Assembly (NCBI RefSeq): GCF_037137055.1
Contig: NZ_JBBBNY010000006.1
Location: 106,088-170,087 of the forward strand
DNA from: Frateuria_A yonginensis
GTDB taxonomy: Bacteria; Pseudomonadota; Gammaproteobacteria; Xanthomonadales; Rhodanobacteraceae
Reading direction: 5' to 3'
Length of the DNA: 64,000 nt
Shown: positions 8,259 through 17,671 of the stretch, in pieces
Layout: each line of letters begins with the position of its first letter
How positions within the stretch are numbered: the first letter of the stretch is position 1
Position numbers and translations under genes: made by a program
The notes under the pieces: generated by a model
Seen by the model: the letters and a program-made list of their open reading frames with translations, nothing else
What the model was told of the DNA's origin: nothing
Database searches by the model: none

Positions 8259-9476
8259 TCACCACACCAGCGCCCAGCTGCCGTCGGGCTTTTCCTCCAC
8301 GTCGCAGCCCATGCGGGCGCATTCGCGACGCATCACGGCGAACAGCCAGCGCCGGTCCTCCGGTGGCGCCCGCTCGATGCGGAAGCGACGCACGCGGGTC
8401 GGCACCAGGGTGAGTTCGCACAGGCGCCCGCGCGTGGCCTCCAGTTGCGGGAAGTACATGAGGCCCAGTTCGCCGCGGTAGGCCTGGTGGCCGCCGATGC
8501 CCTCGTAGTCGTTGAGGAAGTCGCCGCAGCCGTACAGGACCAGGTGCCCGTGGTGCACCTCGATCGCCTTGGGATGGTGCGAGGAATGGCCGTAGAGCAG
8601 GTCCACGCCGGCTTCGTCGATCAGGGCGTGCGCGAACGCGCGCTGCGCGGGCGCCACCTCGTAGCCCCAGTTGCCGCCCCAGTGCAGGGAGAACACCACC
8701 CGATCACCGGCACGCCTGTGCCGGGCGACCTCGGCGGCGATGTGCGCGGCCGTCCCCGCCGACAGGTCCGGCAGGCGCCAGACGCCCGCTCGCGTTGCCT
8801 CCGCGGCCCAGTCCGCCGGCACGCCCGCGTCCGCGGTGGCCGCCGCGAACACCAGCAACCGCCCCGCGCCGGCCAGCGGCAGTACGGCCGGCGCCTGCGC
8901 CATGGCCAGCCGCTCGCCCGCGCCGGCGACCGCGACGTGCGCCGCACGCAGCACGGCGAGCGTCTGCGCCAGGCCTTCGCGTCCCCAGTCCAGCACGTGG
9001 TTGTTGGCGAGCACGCAGCAGTCGATGTGCGCCGCGGCGAGCACGTCGATGTTGGCCGGGTGCATGCGGTAGTTGATGCCCTTGGGCCAGGGATGGTCGT
9101 GCCGCGTGACGCTCGTCTCCAGGTTGACGATGCGCGCCTGCGGCCGGCGCGCCCGCCACTGCGCCAGCGCGTCGCCCCAGACGTAGCCGGGATCCACCTT
9201 GCGTGGAACCGCTCCGGCGGCGTTTTCCGCCAACGCGACGTAGCCGCGGGCGTCGTGCATGTATGGTTCGTGCAGAACCGGATCGGACGGATGGGCGAGG
9301 ATCTGGTCGATGCCGCGTCCGGTCATCACATCCCCGCAGAGGAACAGCGTCACCGGGGAAGGCGCGGATCCGCCCGCCCCCTCCGGGCCCGCCGGCACGC
9401 GATGCACGAGCGCCCCCGCCGCCGCACCCAGCGCGATGCGGCTCCAGCGCCGGAGGAAGGCACGCCGCCCATGCAT
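8259..9476 (-). CDS. CapA-family (PgsA-like) metallophosphatase-fold protein
   Basis: A 405-residue protein of the CapA/poly-gamma-glutamate-synthesis PgsA family, which has a calcineurin-like metallophosphoesterase fold. Family motifs in order: GDVMTGRG (about residue 49), IVNLETSVT, a LANNHVLDWG block with the conserved Asn-His, FSLHWGGNWGYEV, YGHSSHHPKAIEV, and YGCGDFLNDY. The N-terminus has a double Arg (RRAFLRRW) followed by a hydrophobic stretch, suggesting export, possibly by Tat. No cap or pgs operon surrounds it, so a role in polyglutamate synthesis is unlikely; stand-alone homologues are of unknown function. Confidence 0.83.
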   Translation of the reverse strand: MHGRRAFLRRWSRIALGAAAGALVHRVPAGPEGAGGSAPSPVTLFLCGDVMTGRGIDQILAHPSDPVLHEPYMHDARGYVALAENAAGAVPRKVDPGYVWGDALAQWRARRPQARIVNLETSVTRHDHPWPKGINYRMHPANIDVLAAAHIDCCVLANNHVLDWGREGLAQTLAVLRAAHVAVAGAGERLAMAQAPAVLPLAGAGRLLVFAAATADAGVPADWAAEATRAGVWRLPDLSAGTAAHIAAEVARHRRAGDRVVFSLHWGGNWGYEVAPAQRAFAHALIDEAGVDLLYGHSSHHPKAIEVHHGHLVLYGCGDFLNDYEGIGGHQAYRGELGLMYFPQLEATRGRLCELTLVPTRVRRFRIERAPPEDRRWLFAVMRRECARMGCDVEEKPDGSWALVW

Positions 9477-9540
9477 GGCCCGCAGCGTAGGCCGCGCGGC
9501 GTTACGTCGGCTTGAACACGGACGGACCGGAGCGCCGGCG

Positions 9541-11016
9541 CTACGGCCTGCCGCTGGCGCCGAAGTCCGCGCCGCGCATGGTCAGCACGCAGTCCAACGG
9601 CAGCGGCCCGCCCGGATCGTGCAGGAAGGCCGTTTCCAGGGCGGCGCCGCAGCGGTTGAAGCCGGCACCGTGGCTCTGCCCGGGGAAGACGACCACCCGT
9701 GCGTGCGGCATGTTGGCGACCAGCTGCCGCGCCCACGCCGGCGGCGTGTCGGGGTCGAACTCCCCGGCCAGCGCGAGCACCGGCACGTCGCTCGTCACGG
9801 GTGCGTTCTCACGAGCTGCCGCGGGCGCGACGCCCCACGCGCGGCACGTCCCGGGCGAGGCGGTACGCTCGTCGACGCCACCGAGGCCCCAGGCGGGGGC
9901 GAGCTGGGCTTCGACGCGCACACGGTCCTCGAAGGGCATCTCCTCGCCGCACCACACCGACAGGCGCAGGCCCCAGGCGAACGACGAGGCGCCCTGGCCC
10001 GCCGCCACCAGCCGGGCCAGCGCCGCGGTCCGTCCGGCGAGGCTGTCGCCGATCACGGCGGGGATGTGGCCGATCGCGGCCGGGTCGTGCAACGCCTCGT
10101 ACAGCGCGGCGACGACCTGGGCGCCGCGTACCGTCACCGCCCTGCCGTCCGAGCCGCGCACGCTGGGCAGGGGCAGCGGCGAGCGGTCGGCCTGCGCCAC
10201 CAGACGGGCGAACTCCGCGGCCGGCTGCGGGTGCGCCCGCGCGCACGCGGGGTCGACCGCGCAGCCGTCGAACACGGCATCGAGCGCGCGCCGGAGGTTG
10301 GCCGAGGCGTGCTCGTCGAAGCCGACCTCGGGCGGCAGCACCGAATCGAGGATCACGCTGCGCACGCCTTGCGGGTGGTCACGCAGCACGGTCAGCGCCA
10401 GCCGCGTGCCGTAGGAGTGGCCGAACAGGTTCCAGCGCGCGTAGCCCAGTGCCTTGCGCAGGTCCTCGAGGTCCTGCGCCGTCTCGGCGCTGGTGTAGCC
10501 GTCCAGGTCGACGCCTTTCGCCACCAGCGCCGCGCGACAGGCGGCGGCAGCCCGGGCCAGCGCCGCCTGCCCCGCCTCGCCGGACAGGTGGCCGGCAGCG
10601 ACGATCCCCAGCAGCGCGTTGATCCGCGGGCACTCGAGCGCGGGCTGCGCCAGGCGGGCACCACGCGGTTCCAGCAGCACGTAGTCGCGCTCGGCGAGGA
10701 AAGGATTGTCGCGTGCCGGCAGGGGATGCACGAGCGCGCTGCCGCCCGGACCGCCAGGCAGGAACACCACCGGATCGGGCGCGGGCGTGTCCGCCCGGCT
10801 GTGGAACACCACGACCGGCAGCCGGATCGTGCGGCTGTGCGCGCGATGGCGGTTTTCCGGCACGGTCAGCACGCCGCAGACCACACCCTCGCCCGGCAGG
10901 ATGCTCTTCGGGCAAGGCGCCCGGGCGAAACGGCCTTGCGCCACGGCATCCCGCGCACAGGCCGGCGCCTGTTGCAGCAGACATCCCAGCAGGATGATCC
11001 ATACCCCTCGGCTCAT
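9541..11016 (-). CDS. Secreted alpha/beta-hydrolase peptidase (TAP/proline iminopeptidase-like)
   Basis: A 491-residue exported serine hydrolase related to tripeptidyl aminopeptidases. It has a signal peptide (residues 1-21), oxyanion motif LPGGPGGSA (about 86-94), nucleophile Ser201 in FGHSYGTRLAL, the acid in LALAGEFDPDTPP, and the His in GQSHGAGFN. The family C-terminal domain (after about 400) is present. The strand motif usually reading DQRGTGRS is here EPRGARLAQ, a family variation. The ATG at 11016 follows GGAGGG; an upstream in-frame ATG at 11070 would spoil the signal peptide. It probably releases N-terminal peptides from oligopeptides in the periplasm. Confidence 0.85.
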   Translation of the reverse strand: MSRGVWIILLGCLLQQAPACARDAVAQGRFARAPCPKSILPGEGVVCGVLTVPENRHRAHSRTIRLPVVVFHSRADTPAPDPVVFLPGGPGGSALVHPLPARDNPFLAERDYVLLEPRGARLAQPALECPRINALLGIVAAGHLSGEAGQAALARAAAACRAALVAKGVDLDGYTSAETAQDLEDLRKALGYARWNLFGHSYGTRLALTVLRDHPQGVRSVILDSVLPPEVGFDEHASANLRRALDAVFDGCAVDPACARAHPQPAAEFARLVAQADRSPLPLPSVRGSDGRAVTVRGAQVVAALYEALHDPAAIGHIPAVIGDSLAGRTAALARLVAAGQGASSFAWGLRLSVWCGEEMPFEDRVRVEAQLAPAWGLGGVDERTASPGTCRAWGVAPAAARENAPVTSDVPVLALAGEFDPDTPPAWARQLVANMPHARVVVFPGQSHGAGFNRCGAALETAFLHDPGGPLPLDCVLTMRGADFGASGRP

Positions 11017-11136
11017 GGCACCCTCCTCCGCCTGTCGCGCACCGTCGGCACCGGCCACGCCCGCTGCCATGTCCGCCTTGGATGCAGCAGGAGAGCCGAA
11101 CGCTTATTCCAGCCCCGCCCCAGTAGGCCCGCAGGC

Positions 11137-11168
11137 AAAAAAGGGGACGGAGGCGAGTCCCCGTCCCC
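11137..11168 (-). terminator. Rho-independent terminator after the GH3 gene
   Basis: On the minus strand an 8-bp stem (GGGGACGG / CCGTCCCC) with a 10-nt loop and six T, 20 bp past the beta-glucosidase stop. Confidence 0.85.
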
Positions 11169-11187
11169 GTCGCCCACGCGAGACCGG

Positions 11188-13581
11188 CTACGGCGTCACG
11201 TCGAACTCCGCCTGCTCGGTGGCCTGCGAGCTGCCGCCCACCCACACGGTGTAGTGCGTGGGTTCCACCACCTGGCGGCTGTGCACGTCGTAGAAGGAGA
11301 GCTCCGGGAAGCCCAGCTCGAAGCGCACCTGCCGCGACTCGCCCGGCCGGAGCGTGACGCGCTGGAAGCCCTTCAGGCCGCGCACCGGCTGCTCGACGCT
11401 GGCGCCGAGGTTGCGCACGTACAGCTGGGCGACCTCGGTGGCCTCGCGCTTGCCGGTATTGGTCAGCGTGGCGGTCACCGTGACCAGCGACTTCGCATCG
11501 GGCCGGTTGGCCTCGGCCAGCGGCAGCGTGCGGCGCGAGACGCGCACGTCCGAGTAGGCGAAGGTGGTGTAGCTCAAGCCGTGGCCGAAGGGGAACAGCG
11601 CGTCGTTCGGCACGTCGATGTAGCGCGAGATGAAGCGCGTGTCGCCGGCCGGCGGCCTGGACAGGTCGGCCGCGCCCGGCGGGCGGCCGGTCGGGAACTG
11701 GTCGTAGTACAGCGGCTCCTGGCCCACCGCGCGGGGGAAGCTCATCGGCAGCTTGCCGCTGGGCGCCACGTCGCCGAACAGCACGTTGGCCAGCGCGTTG
11801 CCCGCCTCGGTGCCCGGGAACCACACCGCCATGATCGCCGGCACGTGCTGCGCGGCCCAGTCCAGCACCAGCGGGCGGCCGGAGAACACCAGCAGCACCA
11901 CCGGCTTGCCGGTGGCCACCATCGCCTCCAGCAGTTGCTGCTGGTTGCCCGGCAGGTCGAGATGGGCGCGCGAGCCGGCCTCGCCACTCATCTCGCTGGA
12001 CTCGCCGAGCGCCATCACCACCACGTCGGCCTGCTCGGCCGCACGCCGGGCCTCGGCGAAGCCCGCCTGCGAATCGCCCAGGATGTCGGTGCCCTTGGCG
12101 TACAGCAGCGAGCCACCGCGCGCGGCGAGGCGCCGCTGCAGCGCGTCGCGCAGCGTGACCACGTCGGGCACGCGCGTCGCGCCGCCCCAGGAGCCCTGCA
12201 TCTCGCTGGCGGCATCGGCCAGCGGGCCGACCAGTGCGACGCGCTTGACGCCCTCGCCCAGCGGCAGCACCGGCGCACTCCCCACCGTGGCGTTGCGCAG
12301 CAGCACGAAGGATTCCTCGGCCGCGCGGCGCGCCAGCGGCCGGTGCGCCGGCACCGCGCGGGTCACCTCGGGCGCCTGCGGATACGGGTGCTCGAACAGG
12401 CCGAGCGCGAACTTCACCCGCAGCACGCGGCGCACCGCCTCGTCCACCGTCGCCATCGACAGCTGGTGCTCGGCCAGCAGCTTCGGGATCTGCGTGTCGT
12501 AGAAGTGGGACATCATGTCCACCTCGACGCCCGCCTCCAGCGCCTTCTTGGTGGCGGTGGCGGCGTCGCGCGCGATGCCGTGGTTGGTCAGCTCCATCAC
12601 CGCGGTGTAGTCACTCACCACGAAGCCGTCGAAGCCCCATTCCTTGCGCAGGATCTCGTCCATCAAATAGGGGTTGGCGGTGGCCGGGACGCCGTTGAGC
12701 GCGTTGAACGAGCTCATCACGGTGGCGGCGCCCGCCTCGACCGCCGCCTTGTAGGGCGGCAGGTAGACCTGGCGCAGGCGGATGTCGGACATGTCCGTGG
12801 TGTTGTACTCGCGCCCGGCCTCGGCCGCGCCGTAGGCGGCGAAGTGCTTGACCGAGGCGGCCACGCTGTCGGGCCTGGACAGGTCGTCGCCCTGGTAACC
12901 GCGCACGTAGGCACGCGCCATCGCCGAGCCCAGGTACGGGTCCTCGCCCGCGCCCTCGGTGGAGCGGCCCCAGCGCGCGTCGCGCGAGATGTCCACCATC
13001 GGCGAGTAGAACCACTTCACGCCCGCGGTAGTGGCCTCGGTGGCGGCCATGTGCGAGACGTCCTCGACCAGCTTCGGGTCCCATGAGGCGGCCAGACCCA
13101 GCGGCACCGGGTAGATCGTGCGATAGCCATGGATCACGTCCGCGCCGAACAGGATCGGGATGTGCAGGCGGCTGTGCAGGGCCGCCTCCTGGAAGGCACG
13201 CGTCTTCTCCGCGCCGACCACGTTGAGCATCGAGCCCAGCCGCCCTTCCCGCGCCAGTTGCATGGCATCCACGCGGGTCTTGGTTTCCGGATTGGCGGCC
13301 AGCGCCTTGTCGCCGTCGGCGGTGGTCGGCGCGCTGAAGCCCTGATCGTTGTACTGCACCAGCTGCCCGATCTTTTCGGCGAGCGTCATCTGCGCGAGCA
13401 GGGCTTCGACCCGGCGCTCGATCTGCGGCGAGGCGAGCTGGGCGTTCGACGGCGCCACGGCCCCCGGTCCGCCCGCTGCCGCATCGGCCGGTGCGGGCGC
13501 GGCCCAGGCGATGCTGGCGCAGGCAAGGGCGCCGGTCAGCAGCACGGCGTGAAGCAAGGGAGGCGGGGCGGCTCGTTTCAT
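11188..13581 (-). CDS. bglX: Periplasmic beta-glucosidase, glycoside hydrolase family 3
   Basis: A 797-residue GH3 enzyme that removes terminal beta-linked glucose (or similar sugar) from oligosaccharides in the periplasm. Signal peptide to about residue 28. The N-terminal TIM-barrel domain has the block DARWGR-x-x-EG-x-GEDP at 201-215, KHFAAYG at 245-251, and nucleophile Asp324 in VVSDYTA. Then follow the alpha/beta sandwich domain (about 400-610) and a C-terminal fibronectin-III-like domain. Length matches BglX of Xanthomonas and E. coli. The start at 13581 places the signal peptide first. Upstream is an AAACGTTT dyad, suggesting LacI-type sugar control. Confidence 0.92.
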   Translation of the reverse strand: MKRAAPPPLLHAVLLTGALACASIAWAAPAPADAAAGGPGAVAPSNAQLASPQIERRVEALLAQMTLAEKIGQLVQYNDQGFSAPTTADGDKALAANPETKTRVDAMQLAREGRLGSMLNVVGAEKTRAFQEAALHSRLHIPILFGADVIHGYRTIYPVPLGLAASWDPKLVEDVSHMAATEATTAGVKWFYSPMVDISRDARWGRSTEGAGEDPYLGSAMARAYVRGYQGDDLSRPDSVAASVKHFAAYGAAEAGREYNTTDMSDIRLRQVYLPPYKAAVEAGAATVMSSFNALNGVPATANPYLMDEILRKEWGFDGFVVSDYTAVMELTNHGIARDAATATKKALEAGVEVDMMSHFYDTQIPKLLAEHQLSMATVDEAVRRVLRVKFALGLFEHPYPQAPEVTRAVPAHRPLARRAAEESFVLLRNATVGSAPVLPLGEGVKRVALVGPLADAASEMQGSWGGATRVPDVVTLRDALQRRLAARGGSLLYAKGTDILGDSQAGFAEARRAAEQADVVVMALGESSEMSGEAGSRAHLDLPGNQQQLLEAMVATGKPVVLLVFSGRPLVLDWAAQHVPAIMAVWFPGTEAGNALANVLFGDVAPSGKLPMSFPRAVGQEPLYYDQFPTGRPPGAADLSRPPAGDTRFISRYIDVPNDALFPFGHGLSYTTFAYSDVRVSRRTLPLAEANRPDAKSLVTVTATLTNTGKREATEVAQLYVRNLGASVEQPVRGLKGFQRVTLRPGESRQVRFELGFPELSFYDVHSRQVVEPTHYTVWVGGSSQATEQAEFDVTP

Positions 13582-13623
13582 GGCGACTCGACGCGGGCCA
13601 TCGCCCGCCGTGGCGAAAGGAGC

Positions 13624-13635
13624 GAAAACGTTTAC
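13624..13635. promoter_or_regulatory. Possible LacI-type operator upstream of bglX
   Basis: GAAAACGTTTAC is a near-perfect dyad centred on the CpG step typical of LacI-family operators, about 45 bp upstream of the bglX start. No LacI gene lies in the window, so the assignment rests on the motif and the sugar-hydrolase context. Confidence 0.4.
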
Positions 13636-13655
13636 ACCGCCGGCCCGCAAAAAGC

Positions 13656-13682
13656 AAAAAAGGGCGCCCTCGAAGGGCGCCC
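13656..13682 (-). terminator. Rho-independent terminator after the Gly/Asn-rich gene
   Basis: On the minus strand GGGCGCCC pairs with a second GGGCGCCC across a 5-nt loop and is followed by six T. It separates this gene from bglX. Confidence 0.85.
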
Positions 13683-13747
13683 CACTGTCGCCGCCTGGTC
13701 GGGAACCCCGCAGGCGGACTCGAAGCGTGCCGTGCGCCAGGCGCCGG

Positions 13748-14197
13748 TCACCGGGGGATCAGCCCCCCCCCGTTCCGGTCGGGGTTGGGGGCCATCGGCT
13801 GCTGGCCGTTGCCCTTGGGCGGCCGTACGCAGTTGGTCGAACTCCAGTCGGTCGAACCGTGGTTGGCGGCGCCGCGGACCGGCGTGCCGGGCGGGGCGTT
13901 TTCCGGATTCACCCGGTTGGCGGTGGCCACGCCGGCCTGGTTGGCGCAGTCGTTGGCGCCGTTGCCGCCGCCGGGCCCGGTGCCACCGGCCCCGTTGCCC
14001 ATGGTGCCCATATTGCCGCTGGCATTGGCTCCATTCATGCCGCGGTGGCCAGCCGTACCGGCGTTGGTTCCGCTGCCGCCCGCCTGGCTGCCACCCGCAG
14101 TGCCGCCGTTTCCGCCACTGCTCTGGGCCAGCGCACCACCGCACGCCAGCACGAAGGCAAGCGCGCCGGCCACTACCGTGCTGCAGGATCGTTTCAT
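13748..14197 (-). CDS. Secreted Gly/Asn/Ala-rich low-complexity protein
   Basis: A 149-residue protein with a signal peptide (MKRSCSTVVAGALAFVLACG) followed by low-complexity sequence of Gly, Asn, Ala, Ser and Thr (residues 25-85), then a C-terminal part with two cysteines (NDCANQAG and TNCVRPP) that could form one disulfide. No known domain. It is monocistronic: its own terminator at 13656-13682 and about 190 bp to the divergent gene. Probably an exported surface or matrix protein, inferred from composition only. Confidence 0.6.
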   Translation of the reverse strand: MKRSCSTVVAGALAFVLACGGALAQSSGGNGGTAGGSQAGGSGTNAGTAGHRGMNGANASGNMGTMGNGAGGTGPGGGNGANDCANQAGVATANRVNPENAPPGTPVRGAANHGSTDWSSTNCVRPPKGNGQQPMAPNPDRNGGGLIPR

Positions 14198-14386
14198 GGT
14201 GTCACCTCATCTCGTTGGAATGGCCGCTGGTACGCGGGCCTGACACGAGGCTGCGCGGCGCAGGGTAGGAACCCCGTGACCTCCCCGCCCGCCGCGGGTG
14301 AAGGCGGACCCGGGCATATCGGTCCCGTTGGGATTTGCAGCGGCGGGTTCACGCGGCCTTGGGGCAGGTTCGGCTATCGCACGCGC

Positions 14387-15523
14387 ATGTCCCACGCGGA
14401 TACCGCCACTGCGGCGGAGCTGATGATGCAGTTCGCCGTGCGCACCGGCCTGGTGCCGGGCACGGTACCCGTGCGCTACCTGTGGACCGACGCGTTTGCG
14501 GCCTGCAATTTCCAGACGCTGGCCGAACTCGGCGCCGGGTCGCCGTTCGAAACCCTGGCCGGACGCACGGTCGCGCAGGTGCACGAGGTGCTGGGGCACT
14601 TCCGCGAGGACGACCGGCGCCGCGGCTGGCTGCGTGGCGCGCACGGCCAGGCGGACGAACAACACCCCACCCGCGCCGGCCTGCGCATCGGCAAGCCGCT
14701 GCCCGAGCGCCGCGCGGACGAGGCCTTCGACGACCGGCTGGGGTGGAACCGCGACGGCCAGTACTTCCACTACCTGACGCGCTGGATGCAGGCGCTCGAC
14801 ACGCTGGCGTGCCGCCGGGGCGTCCCCCACCTCCACCGCTGGGCATGCGAGCTGGCCGAGACCGCCCATCGTGCGTTCACGCATGCGGCGCGGGGCGGCG
14901 ACCTGCGCATGTACTGGCAGATGAGCACCGACCTGTCGCGGCCATTGGTCGCCACCATGGGCCAGCACGACCCGCTCGACGGACGAGTCACCGCGCTGAC
15001 CCTGCGCGCGACCGGACAGGCACTGGGCGAGTCTTTCGCCGCCGGCCTGGAGCGGGCCGCGAAAGACTACGCCGCGATGCTGGAGCGCTGCCCCCTTGTC
15101 ACCGCCGACCCGCTCGGCCTGGGCGGCCTGCTGATGGATGCGGCTCGATTGGAACGCCTGCTGCCTGCCGACGAGGGCACCGTTCGCCCGCTCGACCGCG
15201 TGCTGGAGAGTGCCGAGACCAGCCTGGCCTATGGCCAAGTGCCACTGCAGGCATCGGCCGAGACACTGCTGGGCTTCCGCGAGCTGGGCCTGGCGATCGG
15301 CCTGGGCGCCGTACAACGGCTGGCCCAGCGCGGAGCGGCGGGACCGCTCGCCGATGCCCCGCGCACGCGGCAGCGGGTCGACCGGCTGCGCGCCCGGGCG
15401 CCGCTGCGCAGCGCGATCCAGGCCTTCTGGCTGAAGCCGGCGAATCGCGCCGCCGCCACGTGGACAGCGCGTCGGGACATCAGCGAGGTGATGCTCGCCA
15501 GCAGCCTGCTGGCCAGCCCGTGA
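14387..15523 (+). CDS. Conserved hypothetical protein (378 residues)
   Basis: A soluble protein without signal peptide. It contains strongly patterned blocks: VRYLWTDAFAACNF, a HEVLGHFREDDRRRGW motif, GLRIGKPLPER, WNRDGQYFHYLTRWM and MYWQMSTDLSRPLV. These recur in an uncharacterised family I recall from several bacterial phyla. The density of Trp, His and Arg in the blocks suggests an enzyme with a helical toroid fold, but this is a guess. The start at 14387 is the first ATG before the conserved blocks. Convergent with the membrane protein gene downstream. Confidence 0.65.
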   Translation: MSHADTATAAELMMQFAVRTGLVPGTVPVRYLWTDAFAACNFQTLAELGAGSPFETLAGRTVAQVHEVLGHFREDDRRRGWLRGAHGQADEQHPTRAGLRIGKPLPERRADEAFDDRLGWNRDGQYFHYLTRWMQALDTLACRRGVPHLHRWACELAETAHRAFTHAARGGDLRMYWQMSTDLSRPLVATMGQHDPLDGRVTALTLRATGQALGESFAAGLERAAKDYAAMLERCPLVTADPLGLGGLLMDAARLERLLPADEGTVRPLDRVLESAETSLAYGQVPLQASAETLLGFRELGLAIGLGAVQRLAQRGAAGPLADAPRTRQRVDRLRARAPLRSAIQAFWLKPANRAAATWTARRDISEVMLASSLLASP

Positions 15524-15657
15524 CCCGAGCGCCCCGAGGCACGTAGGCCGCTCCTGACGACCCGGGAGCCTTCGCGCCGCCGCCCATCCAGGGCGCCGCG
15601 CAAGGCCCGCCGGTGGGTGCCGTCTCGATCACCCTCCCGCCCCCGCGGGCGATGCGA

Positions 15658-17433
15658 TCACTCGCCGCTCGCCCCACGGCCACGCCCGTGGTCGCCCGGC
15701 CGGCCGGGCGCCACCGCATCGTGCCGCCCCCGTGCCTGGCGCGGAATCCACCAGAGACGCTCCTGCGATCCGCTCTCGCGCTGCAGCAGGCGGGCGCCCG
15801 GATACCAGCGCTGCAGGTCGGGCGTGGCGCTGATCACCAGGTCGCTGCACCGCGCATGCGTGCGACCGTCGTCCGGCTGCCCGGGCGCGAGCGGACTCAC
15901 CGCCGCCTCGTGCATGCGCGCGGGCAACAGCAGCACCTGGTCGTTGAAGCGCTGCCAGTACTCCCATGCGCGCGCGTCGTAGTCCACGCAGGGCACCTGC
16001 GCGAAGTCGCGATGGATACGGTCGGCGATGCGGTGCCGGCCGGCGTTGGTCCGGCTCTCCGGAGACAGGTAGGCGATGCTGCCCTGCCAGGCGCCGACCA
16101 GGAACAGTACGCCGACCAGCGCCGGCAGCCCGCGCCAGCGACGCAACAGCCCCAGCAGCGCGACGCTGGCGGCCCCCGCTCCGGCCAGCACAGCGATCTG
16201 CAGGTGACGGGCACCGACGCCGCCCAGGAAGCGCCACAGCTGTGCGCCGAACACGTTCAGCTGCACCACCTCGCCCTCGAGCCGCGAGCCGTACGCCATC
16301 ACCAACAGTCCACCGAGCGCCGCGACGAGGCCCGCGCACAGCCACCAGGCACGGCCGGGCGGCGGGCGCAGCAGCACCGGCAACATCACCAGGGCCACCA
16401 CGCCCTCGTCGTAGCGGCCGTAGAACAACGCATCCACCCGCCCGCCGTCGCGCATGAAGAAGGCGGTCATCACCACGGTGAGAACGAGCGCGGTGCGCCC
16501 GAACACGTCGCAGGCACGCGCGCCCGAGGAGGCCGCAGATTCGGCCCGGACGAGGCCGACCAGCACCAGGCCGCAACTGGCCACGCCCAGATAAAGCAGT
16601 TGTCCCGCCGCCTGCAGGGCCATGGCCTGCAACGGCCCCGGCGAGAGCGCAGCGGTGAGCTGCGCCAGCACCTCGCGTGCCCCCGGGTAGTGCCCGCTGA
16701 CGCCGTCGCTGTAGTAGCCCATGCGGTGGCGGAAGAACACCTCCGCCACCCGATGCGTGGCGAGGAACAGCAGCACGGCCCCCCCGACCCAGGCCGACAC
16801 GCGCAGCCACTCGACGCGGCCCCGGGACCGCACGCCGGCGAGCCAGCCCAGACCGAGCGCCACCACGGCCGGCACACCCTTGGGATGGATCAGCATCAAC
16901 CCGGCGGCCGCCAGCGCGAGTGCGAGCGCCCTGCGCCGCGTCGGCTGCTCCACCGCCCGCAACAGCAGCCAGGCCAGCAACAGCACCCACGGGATGAACA
17001 GGTTCTCGGACAGGGCGAAGGCCGAATAGGCCAGCGCCGGCGCGTAGCAGCCCAGCGCGGCGGCGGCCAGCCATCGCACGTGCGCGGGCCGGTCGGGCGC
17101 GAACGCGTCGGCGAGGGCGAGCAGCAACCAGGCGCCGGCGCCGGCAAGCACGGCGTTGATCCATTGCACCCAGGGATAGATCGCCAGCGTGTGCGGCTCG
17201 AGCGCATACAGCGGCGCCAACCACAACGCATAGCCGGGGTAGTAGGAGGAGTACGCATCGGTCGCCAGGCCGGCGAGCGCCGCCGCCTTGGTCAGGTACC
17301 CGGCCTCGTCGCCGAACACGTACGGCACGGTCACGCTGGCGCGGGCGAACACCAGGTGCAGCGCCGCGACCGCGCCGGCCAGCCCCCAGGCCGAGCGGCG
17401 CATGGGAAAACGCGTCGGCAGCATTGCGCTCAT
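15658..17433 (-). CDS. Polytopic membrane protein, GT-C glycosyltransferase-like
   Basis: A 591-residue integral membrane protein with about ten to twelve hydrophobic segments and a soluble C-terminal tail of about 120 residues. Near the N-terminus, after the first membrane helix, it has FGDEAGYLTKAAALAG; an acidic residue in the first periplasmic loop is the catalytic base in GT-C enzymes that use polyprenyl-phosphate sugars. Later SENLF and HPKG motifs are also GT-C like. It would glycosylate lipid or protein in the periplasm; donor and acceptor unknown. The start at 17433 was chosen because the longer frame adds a hydrophilic, unlikely N-terminus. Confidence 0.6.
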   Translation of the reverse strand: MSAMLPTRFPMRRSAWGLAGAVAALHLVFARASVTVPYVFGDEAGYLTKAAALAGLATDAYSSYYPGYALWLAPLYALEPHTLAIYPWVQWINAVLAGAGAWLLLALADAFAPDRPAHVRWLAAAALGCYAPALAYSAFALSENLFIPWVLLLAWLLLRAVEQPTRRRALALALAAAGLMLIHPKGVPAVVALGLGWLAGVRSRGRVEWLRVSAWVGGAVLLFLATHRVAEVFFRHRMGYYSDGVSGHYPGAREVLAQLTAALSPGPLQAMALQAAGQLLYLGVASCGLVLVGLVRAESAASSGARACDVFGRTALVLTVVMTAFFMRDGGRVDALFYGRYDEGVVALVMLPVLLRPPPGRAWWLCAGLVAALGGLLVMAYGSRLEGEVVQLNVFGAQLWRFLGGVGARHLQIAVLAGAGAASVALLGLLRRWRGLPALVGVLFLVGAWQGSIAYLSPESRTNAGRHRIADRIHRDFAQVPCVDYDARAWEYWQRFNDQVLLLPARMHEAAVSPLAPGQPDDGRTHARCSDLVISATPDLQRWYPGARLLQRESGSQERLWWIPRQARGRHDAVAPGRPGDHGRGRGASGE

Positions 17434-17671
17434 GCCCCACCCGGTCCGCGGCTGCTCGCCGGGCAGCCACACGCAGGCAAGGGCGTCGGGGGAAAGCTCA
17501 TGGGCCTGGGGGAGCAACGGCAGCCGGGTCGCCCCATCTTCTATCCCGGATGTGCACGGCCCGTGTCCGGGGGGTTTCCGCAGGCGACGCCCCGGGTGCC
17601 ATGCCCCCGTGGGTTAGGATGCCGGCCCTGTCCGTTTCGACCGGCTGCCGCCGGGTCAGGAGTCCGATCGC

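Noticed and set aside
9259..13086. Open frame of 1275 codons on the plus strand
   Set aside because: It is antisense to the CapA-like, hydrolase and GH3 genes, rich in Arg, His and Gln, and has no ribosome site. Long open shadows are normal at this GC content.
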